NCBI RefSeq assembly: GCF_036884655.1
Contig: NC_088357.1
Span: forward strand, 4,641,001-4,705,000
DNA length: 64,000 nt
From: Musa acuminata AAA Group
Lineage: Eukaryota > Streptophyta > Magnoliopsida > Zingiberales > Musaceae
Direction: 5' to 3'
The notes under the pieces: generated by a model
What the model was told of the DNA's origin: nothing
Databases searched by the model: none
Seen by the model: the letters and a program-made list of their open reading frames with translations, nothing else
Shown: one piece after another, positions 53,501 through 62,900 of the stretch
How the letters are laid out: every line of letters begins with the position of its first letter
Position numbering within the stretch: the first letter of the stretch is position 1
Translations under genes and position numbers: made by a program

Positions 53501-56500
53501 TGCACATGTTATTGGAAAAGGACTTGATGAAGCATTTTTCTGGTATCCAACTCCTCCTCCTGGTTATGCTTCATTTGGATGCATAGTGACAACAACTGAT
53601 GAATCGCCAAAGAAGGATCTTGTCTGCTGTCCCAGATTGGACCTTGTTAGCCAAGCAAATGTTGCTGTTGAACCCATTTCTAGGTCATCCACTTCGAAGG
53701 GCTCAAACTGCTGGAGTATCTGGAAAGTTGAAAATCAGGTCCTTGATGTTATTTCCTTAGGCATTTATTTTATGTAGTATTGCTGTCAATGTGATAGGTT
53801 CTTATTTTTCACTCTTGTTCCTTATTCAGATCCCTTCTAATTTTCTCCCCTTGTTTGTACCTCCTTTGTAACAGGCCTGCACTTTTCTTGCACGTTCTGA
53901 TCTCAAAACACCATCAACCCGCTTGGCATACAAAATTAGTGATTATGTCAAACCTAAAGCTCGTGAAAATGTTGCTGCTGAGTTGAAGTTGGGACTTCTT
54001 TCAGTTAGTGTTTCGGACAACTTTTGTGGAACAGTGAGTAGCCTTGTTAATACAGCTCTAGTGTATTAGATGAGAAAGAAGAATGCCTCACCCTATCCAT
54101 GATAGCAATGCTTATCACACCCTGTTGGTTCTCTTCAGATGACGCCACTTGTTGATGCGACAGTGACCAACATGAATCTTGCTACGCATGGGCGTCTCGA
54201 GGCAATGAATGCTGTACTGATTTGTTCAATTGCTGCATCCACATTCAATAGGCAAATAGAAGCATGGGAACCTCTAATTGAACCATTTGATGCAATATTG
54301 AAGTACTATATCCTATTGCTTTTTGGTCTTTTATTCTACATACTTTTGTTAAATTCCAAGGCTTGCCTGGTCATTGTTCAAGTCAAATAATTGAGGTGTC
54401 AAGCTTCTCATTTTGGTCCATTTACATGCTCTTTAGGTTGGAAACATATTATACAAGCAAAAACTCTCAATCAAAGGTTGGCAAGCAGATTCGATTTTCT
54501 GCAACAACTTCTCTAAATCTTAATGTTAGTGCTGCAAATCTCGAAACCCTGACAGAAACTATTGTGTCATGGGGTAGGCAAAATGATGTGGAGCACAAAT
54601 CATCAAAAAAGGTCGAGGTCCTATGTGCCTTAAATTTGACTGCATATGGAAATATAATATGTTTTTGTATATTTGAATTAATACTGTTATATTTTTTGTT
54701 CTAGGAAGATGATGAAAATTTTGCTCAATATGATGAGTTAATCTCCTCTGCGTTGGATGATGATGATGTTCAGAAAGTGATTCTTGAAAACCAACTTGGA
54801 TGTGATGTTTATCTGAGAGTTTTTGAGCAGAACTCAAACTCAGAGATTACCAAGTTCTTACAGCATGACAAGGAAGTGTCAATGTCCTTGCCACCTCCAA
54901 GGTTTTTAGATAAGCTAAATGTAGTAACCAAATCCAGAGAATCACGCTACTATGTTGCCATACAAATTCTTGATTCTAAGGTCATACTACTTTATTTATA
55001 ATAAGAGTTGACTCAAAATCCATGGTTTTGGATATTAATCTTTTCTAATCATTTGCAGGGGCTTATTATTGTGGATGATGGCAATAGCCATGAATACTTT
55101 TGTGCTTTACGATTGTTGATTGAGGGTAAGGTTTCGGAACAGTATAAGCTTTTTCCACAGAGTGCAAGGACAAGATGTGTAAGCCCATTGATTTCGGGAA
55201 ATGGCTTAGCTGAGGGATCTGCCAAGTGGAATGAACTTTTTATATTTGAAGTTCCAGAGAAGGCAAGTTTTGTTTAGCTTCCAACTTGCATTTAGCTGGC
55301 CATTTGCAAATGATATGCACTTGGGGGAATTGTCATTCAAAACTGTCTTGTCGCTTAGAACAGAAACAATTTTGACTTTTGAGCAAGGTTTGACTTCTCG
55401 TGCCGATCGGCCAATGGTATGGTACGAACTGCTCCGTACTAGCATACCAACACATGGTATGCCGGGGCGTGCCGACATGGACTCGAGCGATCATTATCTT
55501 GTTCACCTGTTGGATCGGCATGTACCGCCCATACCATACCGACTTAGGCGAGCAAAACTTGCTTTTGAGGATACCCATCTAAAATTAATCTTTTTTTTTT
55601 TTTTTTGAAAATTAATAGATTATCTTTATTTTCAGAGTGTTTGATTTTTACTTTTATGTATTCTGTTTTGCATCTTCGTCAATGTTGATGGCAGTTAAAT
55701 TTGTTACTTCGGTTGTGTTGTTACAATTGTCCTCTTATATTCAAGGAGTCAAGCAAATTATTCCAAACATTCATTAGCTGTACTTCAAGCTTATTAACTA
55801 TTACAAGCTGTGTAAGTTTATGATTTCTATGGTTCCTAATATGGTGGCATACTATTTGTACTAACCATGCTTGTCGACATACCATTGGCATACTAATTGT
55901 ACCAATCATACTTATCGACATACCAATCTTTTCAACATATCATATGATTTTTTTTAGTATTGTTCATATATGTCAGATTTGATTATGGTAAGGTTACCAG
56001 TGTAAAAAGGAAAATCAGCGGATGAGGCTTCTGTTGATACAAGATCTAGAGAGTGTCAATGGGTCAATGTCTGATATACTAACCCTATAGAAGTCAGTAG
56101 TTGTTTCTGTAGCTCAAGTTTGGTTGCCTGAGTTATGAAGTAGCAACTTTAAAGGCCCTAGGACTTCTCATGTGATAAAGGAACCAACTTTAGCAAAGTA
56201 GTAGCCTATATATGGAACCAACTTTACAAAGTAACTGCTTTAAAGGCAACTTTAAAAGTATTGATACTGATACAGTTGATACATTAGGACATTGATATAT
56301 TTCAATTGGTATATTATGGTTTAAAAACCATCTTCATTTATAAATGGTTGACCTTCTATCTTATCAGAACAACACTTCTTTTTATAGTTCTGTACTTTTA
56401 TATTCTTGCTCTTTTGTTCAAGATTCTCAGCGTCATCAAAAACTTCATCAATTTCTCATTAGATGGAGTTTTCATCACTATGCACTTTTTTTCGTTTAAA

Positions 56501-56923
56501 CGAAACTGATTTAAAGAACCGATTGAGAAGGTTTGCAATACCTCAATATGGTATGATACGGGTGATATTTACAGTTCCTACAGCTTACTGGTTCATATGT
56601 TAGACAAGACCTTGCAGTAGGCTCGGTATAGGGCTTATATGGTTCGGTACAGGCCCTGTACTAGGCAGTCATCTTTTTGGTTTTCTTTTTTTGAAAACTT
56701 GGTATGCACTGACACTCTTCTTACATTGATGCAGACCATTATGGTACAGTATGTGTACACGAAATTGTGAACCTTGCCGATTGGTACTTTTTTATTTTCT
56801 ATGATACAGTATTGTACCGGTTGGTATATTGCTGATATATTAGTATAATTCTATATACTAATATATTGTACCAGTTGGTAATAATTGCAACTTGATATCA
56901 AACCGATATTTAAAACCTTGGTC

Positions 56924-56960
<37 letters not shown>

Positions 56961-59900
56961 TCTGTATTGCTCATTTAGGATAGTCTGCAGTTGCTTCAAA
57001 ATGATTTCTCAATATTGGTAATGTCAGGTTAGAGCAAGGATTGAAATACCGTACCGAGCGGTACACCTAATTTAGGTGTAATGGAGTTTAGGAGAGCACA
57101 AATTTGAGAAAAAAAGAGTTTGAGATAGTTTAAGAAAGTATGAGAATGAAATGGAGTGAAATAGGGGAGAAAGTTTTAAAAACATATGAAAAAGGGCTCC
57201 AACGGTCAATTTGACCGTTGGAGAACTGTTACTAAGCTGTAACGGTCGATTTCGACCGTTACCGAGCTATGCCATGACCGTTGCCCCTGATATAACCCCG
57301 TATCGTCCGATACAGGGTGTTTTTAAGCGTTCCGCTCGGTAACGGGTAGTCCGCATACCGGTAACCTGTCGGACCGGTACATACCGCCCGTACCGGGTAG
57401 TACCATTCGAAATTGCATACCTTGGGCTAGAGTACTAGGAATTTTATAGAAAAATTCCTGTGCCTTGTGTGTTGCTGTTTCCTTGTTCTCTGTTTTCAAA
57501 AGAGGATCCTTATTTTATAGTTGTGGCATACTACCTTGCTTGAAATCAGGTGACATTTTTACTTATATGTTGTATAATTGATACGTAAAGTAAAATGGGT
57601 AACTGAAAAAGAAAAGCGACGGGAAAGAGGAATAACCTATTCTCATGAGTATGGTTGCTTTTTTTATATCCACTTGATCGATTTTGAAGAAGAGTACGTG
57701 GTGACATGGGGCTGGAAGATCGGAAGGAAGATGGATCAGGGGGTCTGCTTAATGGTCAGAAAGTAACAATTTATATATAAATAAATATTTTGTATTGTGC
57801 TCAGTTTGGCTCATCAGGTTTGAAAGTGATTATGAGTGATTTGTTGTCTTGGTGCAAGGTGCTAGTGTGCATGAAACAAATATAGTACCAATATAAAAGT
57901 TTTGAGCATTGGCATGCAACATTGGGTGTTACATGAGCATTTCATGCCACCAGATCCATTTTGCATGGTCAAATGAAAAATCCTTGCATGTGATTACATA
58001 CTGCTACTAAGATGAAGCTGGTAGAGCTTGTCCTGCTTTAAATATAACATATGCATGCACTTTTAGATCACATAGTTAAAGGCCTGGTGACTTCGAGGAC
58101 TAGAATTTAAATTCTTTAGCCCTAATATATGCACACAAATGCCATAAAATCTGTGTTTTTGGCTGTTTGATGAGCCTTGCCAATTTGTATTTTTCGTATG
58201 CCATTATTTTTTAAAAATTTTGTATGATAAAACCAAATGTTCCACTTCCATCCTCTTAGAATTTACCATTCTTGTCATAAAACTTTTGACTGTTCAGTTC
58301 ACTTTTAGACTCACCTCCAGTATGAGGATTTCATACCTGAGTTGCATAAGCAATTTCTTCATTATGTTCAGGGAATGGCTAATCTTGAAGTTGAGGTTAC
58401 AAATCTTGCTTCGAAAGCTGGGAAAGGTACTAATATGTAGACACCAACTTGGTCCTGTATACTTTTATCTGGAGCATTTAGGAATCAGGAAACCTGTTTG
58501 TTTTGTTAAGTGAATGGCAAATAGTAAAACTGTTTACAAGCCTCCATTCCCCTTCTTTTAACATCTTCTCGTTTTTGTTCTTTTGTTACTCCATTTACTT
58601 AATGATGAGAGTTTGAATGGGCTTACGGCTATTTGCCTTGAAGAAAAAGAAAATAGATATTGTTCATTTTTGTCTGCAATATTTATGCTTGCAGTTGTTT
58701 ACTCGTGACCGATGTGAAAGTCGTCTAATATATATAGATCCCATTACCAATATGGTATTCTGTCAAGACGATGAATGAAAATTTTGGAAACTTTGTGATA
58801 CTTTTATTTGGTGTGAGAACTGATTACTGCAGAAAGGTAGTTGGATATGAATATCTGCTTTCCTTGGTATCTTTTTTTAACTAATTATAATGCATCATCA
58901 ACATTGTTTCTTTGAATTTTGCATACATAATGGCATGATTACCATTTAGGCCACTTCCAATTGTTATTTTCTTAAAAGTGACTGATATATTGAAAAACTA
59001 AATATATCAGTTGACTAAGAATTAGAGGACATTGAGACTCCAAACTTCAATTGGACTAGATCCATACAAGTGAAAGCTTATCTGTGGGTCTACAATTTCA
59101 AATACAACAGTATCACAATGAAACAAACCTTGATGCCAGTTTGATGCGATACTACTTTGTCTTGCCAGTATTGACATATCAAACATTGTTATAGACTTAT
59201 AGTACTTATTTTATTGTAATACATGGGCAGTATGCTGGTGTGGACCAATATTCATATTTTAAACCTTGTTCAGATCAATAAAGATAACTGTCTTGGGCTC
59301 TAAATACCTCGAAGACTCCTATCGAACTTTAACACTACTATGAAGAACACAAATATATTAGAGATGAAATGCATTTTGATGGGATAATTTTACAAAGATT
59401 CCTAGAAGCTTCTCTCTTGGAATGATTACATTCTGAAGGCAATGTAGTTAACAACCTATCAATTTGTTCCATTAAGATGATGTTTTAAAGATAAAGAGCA
59501 CAAATTGAAATGGATGGATGTCACTAGAAAGATCATATGCATATCAGTAGTGGATTATTATAACTCATGCTCCTCCCGAATATGAACTTCTAACATGCAT
59601 GTGTGATAACTTCCTGTGTTATGTGTGCATATTTGTCTACATGTAGGAAGTAATATTTCCTTTGCTTTTAGCTGCCATTGTTATTAAAAACTCATTCATA
59701 AAATCCTACATAATGTAATATTTATATAATATTCAGTTGATTAATTTCTGTTTAATCTTCTTTTATTATCTTCATAACCTTTCATAAATTCTTGCTGTTC
59801 ATTCACTTTGGATCACAGTTGTTCCCAGTTTCCTAATTACCTTTTCTTCAGTTCTGACATAAGATGTTTCTGTTTTTTTCCCCCAAACTCTTATTTGAGT

Positions 59901-62900
59901 TTGAATGGTTTTTTATGCTTTGGCTGTATGGACTTATATGATGTTGACCAATGCTGAGGTGTGCAGGTGAAGTCATAGGGGCACTTTGTATTCCAGTCAG
60001 TAGCAGTGCAAGCATGCTGAAACGTGCTGCTTCAATAAAAATGCTACAGCAAGCAGCTAAGTTTCAAGAGTTCTCATCCTATCCTCTTAGGTGCAAGGTA
60101 CTTATGTTGCATCTCTGGCATTGTTCTGCAAGTCCAGGATCTTATACAAAATGGTTGAGGACATTTATATTCTGAATATTTTTACTCCTACCTTGTCGTT
60201 TTAACCAACACAAAATCTTTTATTTTTGGACACAGGGACCGATAGTCAGAAATGAGGAAAGCAAAGACTGTGGTGCTCTTGTAATTTCCATTTCATATAT
60301 TGATCAAAATACTGAAAAGAACTTTGAAATTACTGACAGAACAGTACCTGCCAATAGAGATGTTGGTTTTTGGGTTGGCCTTGGCCCTGATGGCCCGTGG
60401 GAGAACTTCAGTTCGGTTCTTCCACTATCAGCTGTTGTTCCAAAATTACTTAATAAACAAGCTATGGCCTTTGAAGTTATCATGAGGAATAGCAAGAAGC
60501 ATGCTATTCTTAGATCTCTTGCTCTTCTTGTCAATGATGCTGATATCAAGCTTGAAGTGTCTTTATTCTCTTCTATATCACTTATCAGTCCTGTCTTGAA
60601 CACAGGAACTAGCAGTTCTGTCACTGTGACAGAAGAGGTCTTTGAAAATCAGAGATATCAACCAATTTCTGGCAAGTCATCCAGTACTTGTGCTAATGAT
60701 CCTGCACGCTGGAGTACCAGGGACTATTCATATTCATCTAAGGTGAGGGATAAAGAACTGTTCATTTTCAGCATAGTTTAGGTGAATGCCCTTTTTTAAT
60801 GTAATATGTTTACAAAAATATATATATATATTTCTGAAGGACTTCTTTGAGCCTGCTCTTCCCACTGGTTGGAGGTGGACTTCGGCTTGGAAAATTGATA
60901 AGTCTCAGTTTTTGGACTCTGATGGGTGGGCATATGGAACTGACTTTCAGGGTTTTAACTGGCCTCCAAATTCTTCTAAACCATCTTCTAGGTCAGCTTT
61001 TGACTTTGTGCGAAGAAGGCGATGGACACGTACAAGGGAACAGTTGCCTGTGGAAAACGTAGATAATAGGAGGAATGTAATTGCTGTTCTTAGTCCAGGA
61101 TCATCCACTTATTTACCATGGACAAGTATGACTAAGGATAGGGACTTGTGCTTGCAAGTTCGTCCTTTTTCAGAAAGTTCTCATGAATCTTACACCTGGA
61201 GCCAGATGTTCACCCTTGGTTCCAGAAAGGAGCAGCCTGTCAACGTCCAACCTCAACTTTCTAGGCAAAGTACCTCTAAATGTTTAGATTTTACGTCACA
61301 GAATTATGTTCTTAGATTGAATCAGCTTGAGAAGAAGGACCTTCTTTCATATTGTACTCCAAGCAATAGTGCTCAGCGGTGTTTCTGGCTTAGTGTTGGG
61401 ACTGATGCCACAGTTCTTCACACACAATTGAATGCTCCTGTTTATGATTGGAAAATATCTCTTAATTCAGCTCTCAGATTGGAAAATAAGCTTCCGAGCG
61501 AAACTGAATATGCTGTTTGGGAGAAAACATTTGATGGGAAAATGATTGAACGGCAGCATGGTGTTATCTTACCAGGTGAAAGTGCTTCTGTCTATTCAGC
61601 AGATATTCGGAAACCTATTTACTTCACAATGTTTGTTCAAGGTGGCTGGGTTTTGGAAAAGGTAACAGCAACTTTAGCTATGATATTCATAATATCTACA
61701 AGGAATGTTTCTACCTGACACTATTTTGCCTTCTGTCTCAGGATGCTGTTCTAATTTTGGATTTACTAGGCCTTGATCATGCTTCTTCGTTTTGGATGCT
61801 CCAGCAACAAACTAACAGGTCTGTCATATGTGTAACTGTCCCTACAAGCTAAATGGAAGAATTTAATTCCCTCTCATACACAGAATGTATAAAGTTAGTG
61901 ATGTGCATATTGGAACAGCTAGGCAGTTGGCAGTCCGAAGAACTTGTCTCGATTGAACATGAGAAATAATAATAGTAAAAAATTTGAGAAAGGAATTTTG
62001 CCTGATACCACAGGAAAAAGAATATGTTTTTAGTTACTTTTAGTAAGACTTGTACATGTTTTGGTTGACCTGACCTGATGTTCAACTAACCTGGTCCATT
62101 TGTTCAAACATGATAAAAAATCATGTCTGCCTAGTATGTTGGTTGGATCGAATTGATACCTTTTGTTATGATATATAAACAAAGTGCCACCCAATAAATA
62201 GGCCCACAAATAATAACTTGGGCCTAATGACTTTGTATTATGTTGGATTAATTGGTAATGCTTGATTGGTTACAAATAATAACTTGGGCCTGATCACCTT
62301 CGATAACATGGTTTAACGTCCATTTATCTAAGTAATTGTGGCAGTAGGTTCATCGGATTTTGTCATAGCAAAAATACACATGGTCTCAATTAAAATAAGC
62401 ATAATTGAATAAGCAAACCTTTTCATCTAAAAGTATCTTTTACCACTTGCATATGTATGTAGCACTTAATGTGTGTTTATCTGTATGCACAAAGCACATT
62501 TTGGTTAGTACATATTGGTTTGTCACATCACCAACATGCTTCCTCGGTGTAAATTTTGGAACTTCTCTCTGGTTTGACTAGAGAAAAAAAGTGAATATCT
62601 TGATTCTTGTTTGCATAGAATAATCTTTATTTAAGCAATTTCAATCAGAAATTCAATAATGATGTTAAAAATTAAATCAACATATGTAATGTACTTGTAG
62701 GGTCAGAATTTGTACATTTGGTTACAAAAAGATTAGTCATCTCCCTTCTCATATATATATTTTTTGAGTTACTTTATCAATTATTAACAAGGAAAAAGCA
62801 CATGGTTGTTATGTTAAATTTGCTTCTTTAATGTTGAAACAATTGGTTTTTATTTCTTTTATATCACTAAGTTTTAAGATCTCTTATTCATCATGGAGTG

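Larger units (their letters stand above)
47559..54611 (+). other. VPS13: VPS13 exons 36-44: VPS62/DUF946 repeat region (residues 1902-2561)
   Basis: Exons: 47559-47659, 47774-48069, 48199-48283, 52567-52875, 52955-53326, 53420-53738, 53875-54033, 54139-54302, 54437-54611. The region carries a repeated pattern of 'W-x-P ... PP-G-Y/F ... LG-D/C-C-V'. Examples are [56 protein letters not shown] and [18 protein letters not shown], with intervening [16 protein letters not shown] and [10 protein letters not shown]. This is the plant VPS62 (DUF946) signature embedded in VPS13. Its biochemical role is not established to my knowledge. Exon 38 is separated from exon 39 by a 4.3-kb repeat-rich intron. 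Confidence 0.88.
55263..58371 (+). other. VPS13 intron 46, apparent GC-AG intron packed with MITEs
   Basis: The donor reads GAGAAG|gcaagt and the acceptor gttcag|GGAATG. No GT near the end of exon 46 keeps the conserved C2 text in frame, and AAG|GCAAGT is the strong consensus for GC-AG introns. The 3.1-kb intron holds three MITEs with target duplications (55384-55561, 56527-56776, 57035-57424) plus one decayed copy. Confidence 0.75.
54705..60097 (+). other. VPS13: VPS13 exons 45-48: acidic linker and C2-like domain (residues 2562-2783)
   Basis: Exons: 54705-54980, 55059-55262, 58372-58426, 59967-60097. A C2 fold is suggested by [20 protein letters not shown] (strand then loop), the FFP-like [14 protein letters not shown], and [20 protein letters not shown] followed by [20 protein letters not shown]. 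The Asp-rich loop seen in Ca2+-binding C2 domains is only partly present (VDDGNSH), so calcium binding is uncertain. The join of exon 46 (…GAG AAG) to exon 47 (GGA ATG GCT) needs a GC donor at 55263. Confidence 0.85.

Noticed and set aside
13464..57424. Tandemly repeated GTACCG motifs as a CRISPR array or integrated virus
   Set aside because: No regular repeat-spacer spacing and no viral genes; each stretch is a separate element with its own terminal repeats and target duplication.
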